Below, in pieces: positions 21,374 to 32,217 of a stretch of 64,000 nucleotides of DNA. Each line of letters begins with the position of its first letter. Position 1 is the first letter of the stretch. Made by a program: the position numbers and the translations under genes. The notes beneath the pieces are model-generated. The model worked only from the letters and a program-made list of their open reading frames with translations, was not told the origin of the DNA and did no database searches. This stretch comes from Lysobacter sp. (lineage in GTDB: Bacteria > Pseudomonadota > Gammaproteobacteria > Xanthomonadales > Xanthomonadaceae): positions 457,029 to 521,028 of the forward strand of contig JAHCAU010000002.1 of the NCBI GenBank assembly GCA_019634715.1, given 5' to 3'.

Positions 21374-22372
21374 TCAATCCAGACGGACGAGGGTCCGGCC
21401 GAACGATCCGCCCTTGAGCATGCCCGCGAAGACCGCCGGCAACGCGTCGAGACCGACCTCGCGCGTGCAGATGGTCTCCAGGTGCGCCGGCTTCCAGGCG
21501 CCCGCCAACCGCTTCCAGACCTCATCACGGATTTCCCGGGCGGTGCCGGCCGAGGCCACGCCCACCAGCGACACGCCGCGGATGATGAAAGGCATCACGG
21601 TGGTCGGCAGGTCGGCGGTGGCGGCCAGGCCGGCGCTGCCGACGTTGCCGTAGGGGCGGGTGCGGGCGAGCAGGCTGGCCAGCATGGTGCCGCCGACGTT
21701 GTCGAGGCCACCACCGAAGCGCGCGGCCTCCAGCGGCCTGGCTTCGGCCAGCACGTCGCGGCCGAGCACCTGCGTCGCGCCGAGCGACTGGAGGTAATCG
21801 GCATGCTCGGGCTTGCCGCTGATCGCGTGCACTTCGTAGCCGGCGCGGGTGAAGATGTCGACCGCCAGCGAACCCACGCCGCCGGTGGCGCCGGTCACCG
21901 CGAGCGGCCCCAACTCGGGCGACTGGCGGTTGTCCTCCATGCGCAGCAGGGCCAGCGCAGCGGTGAAGCCGGCGGTACCGAGGATCATGCTCTCGCGCAG
22001 GCTCAGCCCGACGGGCAGGGGGATGGCCCATTTCGCTTCGATGCGTGCGTATTCGCTGTAGCCGCCGTCGCGGGTCTCGCTGAGCCCGCAGCCGGTGACC
22101 AGCACGGCATCGCCTTCGCGGAACGCCGGATCGGTCGATGACACCACGTGCCCGGCGACGTCGATGCCGCCGACCAGCGGGAAGAAGCGCAGGATCTTGC
22201 CTTCGCCGGTGCCGGCCAGCGCGTCCTTGTAGTTGACCGAGGAGTAGGCGGTCTTGATGACGATCTCGCCTGGGGCGAGCTCATCGATGCTCGTCTGCTC
22301 GACGCCGCTGCGGTAGCCGCCGGCGGCGTCGTTGCGGATGCGGAAGGCGTTGAAGGCGTTGGGAACGGGCAT
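21374..22372 (-). CDS. YhdH/AcuI-family quinone oxidoreductase (acrylyl-CoA reductase-like)
   Basis: A 332-residue zinc-free medium-chain dehydrogenase of the YhdH/YhfP/AcuI group. Characterised AcuI members reduce acrylyl-CoA to propionyl-CoA with NADPH. Visible features are the PLVGGIDVAGHV catalytic-domain segment, the nucleotide-binding VTGATGGVGSLA loop and the C-terminal GRTLVRLD end typical of the family. The start chosen is the ATG giving MPVPNAFNAF, which has an AAGGA about 8 nt upstream; an in-frame ATG 90 nt earlier adds an unconserved leader. The substrate in this organism is unknown. Confidence 0.88.
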   Translation of the reverse strand: MPVPNAFNAFRIRNDAAGGYRSGVEQTSIDELAPGEIVIKTAYSSVNYKDALAGTGEGKILRFFPLVGGIDVAGHVVSSTDPAFREGDAVLVTGCGLSETRDGGYSEYARIEAKWAIPLPVGLSLRESMILGTAGFTAALALLRMEDNRQSPELGPLAVTGATGGVGSLAVDIFTRAGYEVHAISGKPEHADYLQSLGATQVLGRDVLAEARPLEAARFGGGLDNVGGTMLASLLARTRPYGNVGSAGLAATADLPTTVMPFIIRGVSLVGVASAGTAREIRDEVWKRLAGAWKPAHLETICTREVGLDALPAVFAGMLKGGSFGRTLVRLD

Positions 22373-22456
22373 GTCGCGGAATCCTTGGCGTTCGATGTTG
22401 GAATGATCGCATGTTGGCAAGAGCAGTGTCGTGGCCACGACGCTGCTCATCTGTGT

Positions 22457-22483
22457 CGTCATCCTCGCGCAAGCGAGGACCCA
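22457..22483. repeat. 27-nt palindromic repeat, left copy flanking the GIY-YIG gene
   Basis: It is identical to the reverse complement of 22924-22950 over all 27 nt. Inside it a 7-bp stem closes a GCAA tetraloop. It lies 104 nt before the GIY-YIG start. Confidence 0.85.
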
Positions 22484-22587
22484 TCTTGCCGTGGCGGTAT
22501 GGCCCGATCATCGCCGATGAAATCCGATGCCAATGAGCGGAGTTTTCCGACATTGGCACTCGTTCTGGCATCGGCAGACTGAGTCGC

Positions 22588-22890
22588 ATGAAATCGCCCT
22601 GTGTCTACATGCTCGCCAGTCGCCGAAACGGAACGCTATACATCGGCGTGACATCGGATCTGATTGGCCGCATGTGGCAGCACCTTGACGGACATTGCGC
22701 TGGGTTCACGGCTCGCTACCAGGTGCATCGCCTGGTCTGGTTCGAAGCTCACGACACGATGGAGCAGGCGATCGCTCGGGAAAAAGCGATGAAGCGTTGG
22801 TTGCGCAGGTGGAAGATCGAATTGATCGAAGCGCGCAATCCGGAGTGGACCGATCTGTATCCCGGATTGCTGCGCTGCCTGTCAGAATGA
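22588..22890 (+). CDS. Small GIY-YIG nuclease-domain protein
   Basis: A 100-residue protein that is one GIY-YIG domain. The active site looks complete: Y7 in VYML, Y18 and G20 in LYIG, R28, E65 in AREKAMKRW and N84 in RNPEW. It belongs to the small stand-alone GIY-YIG (YhbQ/UPF0213-like) family, whose members can cut structured DNA but whose cellular role is poorly known. The gene sits alone between two minus-strand genes, in a roughly 500-bp cassette bounded by perfect 27-nt inverted repeats that can each fold into a hairpin. That setting suggests the nuclease and the repeats belong together. Confidence 0.9.
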   Translation: MKSPCVYMLASRRNGTLYIGVTSDLIGRMWQHLDGHCAGFTARYQVHRLVWFEAHDTMEQAIAREKAMKRWLRRWKIELIEARNPEWTDLYPGLLRCLSE

Positions 22891-22923
22891 CTGCGTTCCG
22901 TCGCGAGTGTCGTGGCTGATGGC

Positions 22924-22950
22924 TGGGTCCTCGCTTGCGCGAGGATGACG
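22924..22950. repeat. 27-nt palindromic repeat, right (inverted) copy
   Basis: A perfect inverted match to 22457-22483. It begins 34 nt after the GIY-YIG stop codon, with the same GCAA- or TTGC-capped 7-bp stem depending on strand. Confidence 0.85.
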
Positions 22951-23013
22951 GCAAAAGGCGGCGAACCCAAGTGTCTTCACATAAGCATGGAATCATCCGC
23001 TTGGGGAGTGCAA

Positions 23014-23607
23014 TCAACGCAGCGCCTTCCGCCGCTTCTCGTCCAGCCACTTGTCCGCCTGCGCGGGCGTGTAGTCGCGCATCCAGGTGAACAGGGCATC
23101 GATGTCCTCGCCGTGCCAGAGGTCGTGGCGCTGGTCGGCGTGCAGGAAGCGTTCCTCGACCATGCGGTCGATCATGCCGATCAGAGGGGTGTAGAAGCCG
23201 TCGACATCGAGGAACGCGCAGGGCTTGCGGCCGAGGCCGAGCTGGCGCCAGGTGAGCATCTCGAACATCTCGTCGAGCGTGCCGAAGCCGCCGGGCAGGG
23301 CGACGAAAGCGTCGGCGAGATCGAACATCCGCGCCTTGCGTTCGTGCATGTTCGCGACCACTTCCAGCCGGGTCACGCCGGTGTGCGCGACTTCCCACTG
23401 CACGAGTTGCTCGGGGATGACGCCGACGACTTCGCCGCCGGCCGCCAGCACGGCGTCCGCCACGATGCCCATCAGGCCGACGTTGCCGCCGCCGTAGACC
23501 AGTTGCAGCCCTTCCTTCGCGATGCGATCGCCGAGGGCGATCGCGCGTTCGGTGTAGGCGGGTTTGTTGCCGGCGTTGGAGCCGCAGTAGACGCAGATCG
23601 ATTTCAT
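23014..23607 (-). CDS. LOG-family protein (TIGR00730; cytokinin riboside 5'-monophosphate phosphoribohydrolase-like)
   Basis: A 197-residue Rossmann-like protein of the LOG family. Characterised members cleave the N-glycosidic bond of nucleoside 5'-monophosphates such as AMP or cytokinin riboside phosphate. The diagnostic motif PGGFGTLDE is at residues 105-113, with the preceding ERKARMF segment (89-95) and the CGSNAGNKPAY start. The start is the ATG giving MKSICVYCGS. It lies downstream of lpdG with 83 nt between them, including a strong terminator, so it is probably expressed separately. Cytokinin production is not implied; most bacterial members are thought to act on purine nucleotides. 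Confidence 0.92.
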   Translation of the reverse strand: MKSICVYCGSNAGNKPAYTERAIALGDRIAKEGLQLVYGGGNVGLMGIVADAVLAAGGEVVGVIPEQLVQWEVAHTGVTRLEVVANMHERKARMFDLADAFVALPGGFGTLDEMFEMLTWRQLGLGRKPCAFLDVDGFYTPLIGMIDRMVEERFLHADQRHDLWHGEDIDALFTWMRDYTPAQADKWLDEKRRKALR

Positions 23608-23645
23608 GTGTGGATTCCGCAAGGACATGGCAGTGATGCTGAAAG

Positions 23646-23675
23646 CGAAACGGCGCACCGAGGTGCGCCGTTTCG
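23646..23675 (-). terminator. Terminator of the sucA-sucB-lpdG operon
   Basis: Arms of 14 nt (23646-23659 and 23662-23675) are perfectly complementary around a 2-nt centre, so in practice 13 bp with a tetraloop. It lies just after the lpdG stop on the minus strand. Confidence 0.65.
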
Positions 23676-23690
23676 TGTGCGGGCGGCGGG

Positions 23691-25136
23691 TCAGTTCGCC
23701 TTGTGGATCGCCCGCTTGTGCACCGCCATCGCCGCGTCGTGCACGGCTTCCGAGAGGCTCGGGTGCGCGTGGCAGATGCGGGCGAGGTCGTCGGCGGAGC
23801 CGCTGAACTCCATGGTCAGTACGCCTTCGTGCACCAGTTCGGAGACGTTGGCGCCGACCAGGTGCATGCCGAGCACGCGATCGGTTTCGGCATGCGCGAG
23901 CACCTTCACGAAGCCGGCCGGTTCGGCCATCGCGACCGCGCGGCCGACGGCGGCGAACGGGAAGCTGCCGGCCTTGTACGGGATGCCTTCGGCCTTCAGC
24001 TGTTCCTCGGTCTTGCCGACCCAGGCGATTTCCGGCTCGGTGTAGATCACCCACGGGATGGTGTCGAAGTTGACGTGGCCCGGCAGGCCGGCGATCAGCT
24101 CGGCCACGGCAATGCCTTCCTCGAAGCCCTTGTGCGCCAGCATCGGGCCGCGCACGCAGTCGCCCACGGCCCAGACGCCGTCGACGCCGGTGTGGCAGTG
24201 CTCGTCGACCACGATGCGGCCGCGCTCGTCGAGCTGCACGCCGGTGCCTTCGGCCAGCAGGCCCTTGCTCGCGGCCTTGCGGCCCACGGCGACCAGCAGC
24301 TTGTCGACGACGAGGCTCTGCTCGCCCTTGGCGTCGGTGTAGGTGAGATGGACTTCGCCCTTCTTCACTTCGGCCTTGCTGACCTTCGCGCCGAGCTGGA
24401 TGTCGAGGCCCTGCTTCTTGAACTCGCGGGCGGCGACCTTCGCGGCCTCGCCGTCGGCGGCGGCCAGGAAGTCCGGCAGCGCTTCGAGGATCGTCACCTT
24501 CGCGCCGAGTCGGTTCCAGACGCTGCCCAGTTCCAGGCCGATCACGCCGGCGCCGATCACGCCGAGGCGCTTGGGCACTTCGGTGAAGTCCAGCGCGCCG
24601 ACGTTGTCGACGATGTGCTGGCCGTCGAACTTCGCGAACGGCAGTTCGATCGAATCCGAACCGGCGGCGAGGATGACGTTGGTGCCCTTGAGTTCGACTT
24701 CGCTGCCGTCGTGCTGCTTCACCTTGACGACGTTGCCGGCGTGCAGGGTGCCGAAGCCGTAGAACGCGGTGATCTTGTTGGCCTTGAACAGCTGGGCGAT
24801 GCCGCCCGTGAACTGCTTGACGATCTTGTCCTTGCGGCCGACCATCGCGCCGACGTCGATCTTCGCGTTGTCGAAGCTGATGCCGTGGTCGCCGAAGATG
24901 TGGCCCATGTTCCAGAACTGGCGCGAGGAATCGAGCAGCGCCTTCGACGGGATGCAGCCGACGCGCAGGCAGGTGCCGCCGAGCGCGGGCTTGCCGTCCT
25001 TGCCCAGCGCGGCGTCGATGCACGCGGTCTTCATGCCCAGCTGCGCGGCGCGGATGGCGGCGTGGTAGCCGGCAGGGCCGGCGCCGATGACGATGACGTC
25101 GAAGACCTGCTGTTGTGGGGCTTGTTGTTCGCTCAT
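23691..25136 (-). CDS. lpdG: Dihydrolipoyl dehydrogenase (E3)
   Basis: A 481-residue flavoprotein that reoxidises dihydrolipoamide with NAD+ as the E3 component of 2-oxoglutarate dehydrogenase and probably of other 2-oxo acid complexes. It has the FAD-binding VIVIGAGPAG (residues 14-23), the redox disulfide C56-x4-C61 in GGTCLRVGC, the NAD-binding GVIGAGVIGLELG, and the C-terminal dimerisation domain with catalytic His in CHAHPSLSE. It is the last gene of the sucA-sucB-lpdG operon, 64 nt downstream of sucB with an 11-bp hairpin in the gap. Confidence 0.97.
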   Translation of the reverse strand: MSEQQAPQQQVFDVIVIGAGPAGYHAAIRAAQLGMKTACIDAALGKDGKPALGGTCLRVGCIPSKALLDSSRQFWNMGHIFGDHGISFDNAKIDVGAMVGRKDKIVKQFTGGIAQLFKANKITAFYGFGTLHAGNVVKVKQHDGSEVELKGTNVILAAGSDSIELPFAKFDGQHIVDNVGALDFTEVPKRLGVIGAGVIGLELGSVWNRLGAKVTILEALPDFLAAADGEAAKVAAREFKKQGLDIQLGAKVSKAEVKKGEVHLTYTDAKGEQSLVVDKLLVAVGRKAASKGLLAEGTGVQLDERGRIVVDEHCHTGVDGVWAVGDCVRGPMLAHKGFEEGIAVAELIAGLPGHVNFDTIPWVIYTEPEIAWVGKTEEQLKAEGIPYKAGSFPFAAVGRAVAMAEPAGFVKVLAHAETDRVLGMHLVGANVSELVHEGVLTMEFSGSADDLARICHAHPSLSEAVHDAAMAVHKRAIHKAN

Positions 25137-25165
25137 TGGATTCGTGTCCTGTGGCTTCGAAGCGC

Positions 25166-25191
25166 GAAGCCCCTCGCGGTCGAGGGGCTTC
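25166..25191 (-). terminator. Hairpin between sucB and lpdG
   Basis: An 11-bp perfect stem (25166-25176 with 25181-25191) closing a CGGT (ACCG on the minus strand) loop. It could trim transcription or stabilise the upstream mRNA end; no T-run is present. Confidence 0.45.
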
Positions 25192-25200
25192 CGGCGGGCA

Positions 25201-26403
25201 TTACATGCCCAGCAGCATGCGGTGCGGGTTTTCCAGCTGGTTCTTGATGTCGACCAGGAACAGCACCGCGTCCTTGCCGTCGATGATGCGGTGGTCGTAG
25301 CTCAGCGCGAGGTACATCATCGGCGCGGCGACGACCTGACCGTTCTCGACGATGGCGCGCTCCTTGATGGCGTGCATGCCGAGGATCGCCGACTGCGGCG
25401 GGTTGACGATCGGCGTCGACATCAGCGAGCCGAAGGTGCCGCCGTTGGTGATGGTGAAGGTGCCGCCCTGCAGGTCTTCCAGCTTCAGGCCGCCTTCGCG
25501 GGCCGCCTTGGCGTAGCCGACGATCGCGGCTTCGATGTCGGCGAAGCCCATGCGCTCGACGTTGCGCAGCACCGGCGTGACCAGGCCCTTGTCGGTGGAC
25601 ACGGCGATCGAGATGTCGGCGTAGCCGTGGTAGATCACGTCGTTGCCGTCGACCGAGGCGTTGATGATCGGGTGGCGCTGCAGCGCGTTGGCGGCGGCCT
25701 TGGCGAAGAAGCTCATGAAGCCGAGCTTGATGCCGTTGGCCTTCTCGAACTGCTCGCCCAGCTCCTTGCGCATCTGCATGACCTTGGACAGGTTCACCTC
25801 GTTGAACGAGGTCAGCATCGCGATGGAGTTCTTCGACTGCATCAGGCGCTCGGCGATGCGGGCGCGCATGCGGGTCATCGGCACGCGTTCTTCCGGGCGG
25901 GCGCCGCCGCCGACACCGGCGGTCCTGCCGGCGGCGAAGTTGACGATGTCTTCCTTGGTGACCGCGCCGCGGCGGCCGGTGCCCTGCACGTCGGCCGGGT
26001 TCACGCCGCTGGTGGCGGCGGCGAAGCGCGCGCCCGGGGGCAGCTCATCGCCGACCGGAGCCGGCTTCGTGCTGGCCGGTGCGGCGGCAGCGGCCTTGGT
26101 GGCCTCGGCCTTCGGCTGGACCTGCTCGGGGCCGGCGGCGGCCGGGGCCGGCGCGGCGGCGACGGCGCCTTCCTCGATGACCGCGATGACCTGCTGGCTG
26201 AGGACGGTCGCGCCTTCGGCGAACTTCAGCTCCTTGATGACGCCATCGACGGTCGAGGGGACTTCCAGCACGACCTTGTCGGTCTCGAGGTCGACGATGT
26301 TCTCGTCGCGCTTGACGGCGTCGCCGACCTTCTTGTGCCAGGTGGCGATGACGGCGTCGGAGACGGATTCGGGAAGAACGGGAACCTTGATTTCGGTGGC
26401 CAT
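25201..26403 (-). CDS. sucB: 2-oxoglutarate dehydrogenase E2, dihydrolipoyl succinyltransferase
   Basis: A 400-residue E2 subunit of the TCA-cycle 2-oxoglutarate dehydrogenase complex. There is one lipoyl domain with the lipoylated Lys at K43 (LETDKVVLE), an Ala/Pro-rich linker, the peripheral E3-binding domain (about residues 120-160, with [12 protein letters not shown]), and the catalytic acyltransferase domain ending with the active-site motif [11 protein letters not shown]. It starts 136 nt after sucA, with a large hairpin in the gap, and precedes lpdG. Confidence 0.97.
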   Translation of the reverse strand: MATEIKVPVLPESVSDAVIATWHKKVGDAVKRDENIVDLETDKVVLEVPSTVDGVIKELKFAEGATVLSQQVIAVIEEGAVAAAPAPAAAGPEQVQPKAEATKAAAAAPASTKPAPVGDELPPGARFAAATSGVNPADVQGTGRRGAVTKEDIVNFAAGRTAGVGGGARPEERVPMTRMRARIAERLMQSKNSIAMLTSFNEVNLSKVMQMRKELGEQFEKANGIKLGFMSFFAKAAANALQRHPIINASVDGNDVIYHGYADISIAVSTDKGLVTPVLRNVERMGFADIEAAIVGYAKAAREGGLKLEDLQGGTFTITNGGTFGSLMSTPIVNPPQSAILGMHAIKERAIVENGQVVAAPMMYLALSYDHRIIDGKDAVLFLVDIKNQLENPHRMLLGM

Positions 26404-26498
26404 GGTGGCGTCCTGGATGTGGTGTTGATGCCGGCCCGCGCGGGGCGCCGGACGGCGGATTGCAAGCGCGCGATGCTTGGGAGATCGGTGTACGGAAA

Positions 26499-26534
26499 CG
26501 ACCGCGGACGCCGACTGCCCGGCGTCCGCGGTCG
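26499..26534 (-). terminator. Large hairpin between sucA and sucB
   Basis: A perfect 15-bp GC-rich stem (26499-26513 with 26520-26534) and a 6-nt loop follow directly after the sucA stop. It may be a partial terminator or mRNA stabiliser within the operon. Confidence 0.5.
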
Positions 26535-26539
26535 GTGGA

Positions 26540-29368
<2,829 letters not shown>

Positions 29369-29701
29369 TTGGAGCCCGAGGGTCGGAAAGCGCGAAGGAG
29401 GAGTGGGTAACCGCTTGATCTGCCGAGCTTCCGGCAGGGGCGGCTGCGAGGGCGAAAGGACCGGAATTATAGACGCAGGCTCCGCCGCAACGCACCATTC
29501 CGATGCTTCATGACGCACCCTGTACAGGCTGTCGAGCACCATTGTGACGGCGGTGACAGCGTGCGGGGGGATGGTTTCGACCATGGTCGTACGCCGATGG
29601 GCCGCCGGGTGCGTCCGGCGCTACTTCCGCGGCCTGCCTCGGCGGACCCGATGCGGGCTGGTATGGTCCTCGCCGAATCCACGCGGGGGACGCGGAAACC
29701 G
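29369..29701. promoter_or_regulatory. Divergent intergenic region between sucA and a lipoprotein gene
   Basis: This 333-bp spacer holds the sucA promoter region. A perfect TATAAT on the minus strand (plus positions 29466-29471) lies about 95 nt before the sucA GTG; the matching -35 is poor. On the plus side I see no convincing promoter for the lipoprotein gene, only a GGGGGA ribosome-binding site just before its start. No RNA gene or repeat was seen. Confidence 0.5.
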
Positions 29702-31183
29702 ATGCGATACGCAACGAATGCGACGCGGCCCATGCTGGCCGGACTGGCGTTGACGGCCCTCCTGGCGGGCTGCAGTCCCGGGGGCGGGGGAGCGCAGGCG
29801 GATCGCGCTGCGCTGAAGCTCGATCCCAACGGCTGCCCCGACCTGGGCGGGACCTATGCCTTCAGCGCGCCGGCCGAGGGCGGTGTCAGCTTCGAGGGCT
29901 CGATCTTCGAATCCCTGCCGGTTGGGAATGGCGGCACCATCCCGGCCGGGCAGATCGGCGGCCTGTCCATCCAGCGCAGCGCCCATGGCGGCTACACCCT
30001 GCGCTTCTTCGTGAACGACGACCGGGTGATGCAGCACCTGAAGGTGATCCACGAGTACGAGAAGCCGCGCTACCGGGAGTGGTACCACCTGCTGTCGGAC
30101 ACTGCGAAATCGGCCTACATCGAGCGCAACGGCCAGCGGGCGTACGACGAGCACCTGGCCCGGCTCGGGCCGACCGCGGAAATCGTCAGGGAACTGAAGC
30201 CGGGCGTCGCCATGAGCTGCCGCGATGGCTGGGTCGAGATCCCGCGCGCGTACCGCAAGCCGTTGCGGCTCACGCTGGCGGTGGACGGCGCGATCGTCGG
30301 CGAGGCGCCTGAGCTGGACACCGTGGGCGTGAGCGTCTGGTGCGGCGACGGCTGCGCGGAGATTCCGGTGCCGGTCGGCAAGCACACGGGCCGCTTGCGC
30401 TGGCCGCGCAACGACGGGTTGCGCCCGTGGCATCCCGAGCACATGCGCGGGCGCTACGTGTTCCTGCGGCCGCTGGACGAGATCGAGGCCGAGACACGCG
30501 CGCGGGACCAGGCCCAGCGCGCCGCCGACGCCCGTCGCTATCGTACGGCGGAAGACATCCGTGCCGATCTGCTGGCGATGGCGCCACCCGGCACCGAGAT
30601 CGAGCGCGTCGAGGTCGCCGAAGGCAAGGTCCATATCCAGTATTCGGCGCCCAAGGCGCAGATGGACGTCCTGCTCGACACCATCGCCGCGGCCGCGGCC
30701 GGCGCTGCGGATGCGCCGAGACAGGTCGAGCGCGGCGGGCGCAGCAGCGACATGTCGCGCCGGTACGTCCGTTTCGTGCTGACCGATTCGCCGCTGGTGC
30801 TGCGCGAGGTCCCGGGCCGCGTGGCCGACACCGGCGCGACTGCAGGATCGCCCGCAGCGGCATCCGTGCCGACGCAGGTCGCGACCCTGTACGCGGCGCC
30901 GGAAGAGACGCCGGCCGGCATGGCCTCGCCGGACGAACTGCGCCGGCGGATCTCGGCGCTGATGCCGGCCGGGTGCCGGGTGACCCAGGTCCGGGGCAGC
31001 GGGGATCGCGTCATCGTGCACGGCGAGGCCGAGCGCATGGCCTGCATCTCCGACACCCTGCGCGCGATCGCGTCCACGCAAGGCAATGCCGGGTTCGGCC
31101 CGGAACTGGAATCGGTCGAGCAACGCGACAACGGCTACCGCTTCAGGGTCATGCTCGGGCGCTCGGCGCTGACCAGGCCCTGA
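29702..31183 (+). CDS. Lipoprotein of unknown function
   Basis: A 493-residue predicted lipoprotein, with lipobox LLAGC about 23 residues from the ATG at 29702; earlier in-frame ATGs would bury the signal peptide. I do not recognise the family. The first 230 residues are a globular region with several Cys (GCPDLGG, SCRDG, WCGDGCAEIP) and a PVGKHTGRLRWPRN segment. Two similar modules follow, near residues 280-330 and 420-493. Each begins with a short helix, then (L/R)MAPPGT or LMPAGC, then alternating beta-like segments, as in small alpha/beta folds that mediate envelope interactions. It diverges from sucA and is followed by an inverted repeat. Confidence 0.7.
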   Translation: MRYATNATRPMLAGLALTALLAGCSPGGGGAQADRAALKLDPNGCPDLGGTYAFSAPAEGGVSFEGSIFESLPVGNGGTIPAGQIGGLSIQRSAHGGYTLRFFVNDDRVMQHLKVIHEYEKPRYREWYHLLSDTAKSAYIERNGQRAYDEHLARLGPTAEIVRELKPGVAMSCRDGWVEIPRAYRKPLRLTLAVDGAIVGEAPELDTVGVSVWCGDGCAEIPVPVGKHTGRLRWPRNDGLRPWHPEHMRGRYVFLRPLDEIEAETRARDQAQRAADARRYRTAEDIRADLLAMAPPGTEIERVEVAEGKVHIQYSAPKAQMDVLLDTIAAAAAGAADAPRQVERGGRSSDMSRRYVRFVLTDSPLVLREVPGRVADTGATAGSPAAASVPTQVATLYAAPEETPAGMASPDELRRRISALMPAGCRVTQVRGSGDRVIVHGEAERMACISDTLRAIASTQGNAGFGPELESVEQRDNGYRFRVMLGRSALTRP

Positions 31184-31205
31184 TGAGTCGCTTTGTCTGG
31201 CTTTT

Positions 31206-31266
31206 GCAGGAGCGACGCAAGTCGCGGCAGGGCACCGGAAAGCGTCGCGACTTGCGTCGCTCCTGC
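31206..31266. repeat. Inverted pair of 21-nt palindromic repeats
   Basis: The 21 nt at 31206-31226 recur as an exact reverse complement at 31246-31266, with a 19-nt spacer. The core (GGAGCGACGCAAGTCGCG) belongs to the class of short dispersed repeats widespread between genes in Xanthomonadales. It lies between converging genes and could act as a terminator or mRNA end stabiliser. Confidence 0.75.
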
Positions 31267-31290
31267 GGAAGCATGGGTTGATCGCGCGCG

Positions 31291-32217
31291 TCAGGCACCG
31301 AGGATGCGGTACTCGGTCACCGGCCGGGCGCGTTCCCACACGGGATGGAAGCTGTCGACCAGTTGCCGGGCGCGGCCGCCGGCATCCAGGGCGGCTTCGC
31401 CATCGAAGCGGTTGCCCAGCGGGCGGAAATAGCAGCCGCCGGCATCGTTGGCGACGAAGGCCGAGGCGTAGCCCTTGTCGGCCGGGTCGCTGACTTCGCG
31501 GAAGGCGAAGGCGCTGCTGAGGCGCTGCGACAGGCCGATCAGCGGCGCGTGCGCGCGCTGCGGCGCATCGGCGTCCTGCAGCAGCACGCGGATGTCGATG
31601 CGCTGGCGGCGGGTGGCCAGCGCGCGCAGGGCGTCGAGCACCTCCGGCGCGTCGAACAGGCCCGGGTCCAGCGCGCGGCTGTAGATGCACAGCTCGCGCC
31701 GCGTCGCCAGCACGATCGCCGACACCACTGCGACCGCCGATTCGCGGCTGTCGATCGCGGTCATGCCGACGACCTGGCGGCGCATCGCCTGGTGCTCGAT
31801 GCCCGCTTCCATGAAGCGCTCGCCGAAGGGCACGAAGCCGTGGCGTGCGTAGAAACCGATCGCGGACACCTGGGCGTTGAGCTTCACCTCGGGCCAGCGG
31901 CGCAGGGCTGCCTGTTCGATCAGCGCTTTCAGCAGCGCGTCGCCGACGCCCTTGCCGCGCCAGTCCTGCAGCACGGCCATGCGGCCGATCTTGTGCTCGG
32001 GGGTCAGGCGGCCGGTGCCGATCGGGCGGCCGGCATCGTCGCGCGCCAGCACATGCACGCACAGCGGATCGAGCGCGTCCCATTCCAGCTCGCGCGGCAC
32101 CTGCTGTTCCTCGACGAACACCGGTTCGCGCACCGCGCGCAGCGCGTCGACAGCCGTGTTGTAGTCCACCGCCGCGACCTGGAATCCTGTGTGGGATCCT
32201 GCCTCAAGCCTCGTCAT
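31291..32217 (-). CDS. GNAT acetyltransferase fused to a C-terminal domain of unknown function
   Basis: A 308-residue protein starting at ATG 32217, inside the end of the roxA-like gene (14-nt overlap). The first 145 residues are a GNAT N-acetyltransferase: the ElaA-like REPVFVEEQQVPRELEWD start, IGTGRLTPEHKIGRMAV and the acetyl-CoA-binding DWRGKGVGDALL loop, then SAIGFYARHGF. The remaining 150 residues (ESAVAVVSAIVLATRRELCIYS onward) form a separate domain with the pattern of a phospholipase D-like fold but no HKD motif. The translational overlap suggests the protein works with, or is made in step with, the ribosomal oxygenase. The substrate is unknown. Confidence 0.85.
   Translation of the reverse strand: MTRLEAGSHTGFQVAAVDYNTAVDALRAVREPVFVEEQQVPRELEWDALDPLCVHVLARDDAGRPIGTGRLTPEHKIGRMAVLQDWRGKGVGDALLKALIEQAALRRWPEVKLNAQVSAIGFYARHGFVPFGERFMEAGIEHQAMRRQVVGMTAIDSRESAVAVVSAIVLATRRELCIYSRALDPGLFDAPEVLDALRALATRRQRIDIRVLLQDADAPQRAHAPLIGLSQRLSSAFAFREVSDPADKGYASAFVANDAGGCYFRPLGNRFDGEAALDAGGRARQLVDSFHPVWERARPVTEYRILGA

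Noticed and set aside
22524..22574. Nested inverted repeat just before the GIY-YIG gene (nine-nt and seven-nt arms)
   Set aside because: The arms are short, alternative to each other and without conserved support; it may be chance or a minor regulatory site.
22457..22950. The 27-nt repeats as attachment sites of an integrated element
   Set aside because: They are inverted rather than direct repeats, there is no integrase, and the enclosed DNA is only one short gene.
23014..23607. LOG-family protein as evidence of plant-hormone production
   Set aside because: The family is widespread in bacteria with no plant contact and mostly acts on ordinary purine nucleotides.
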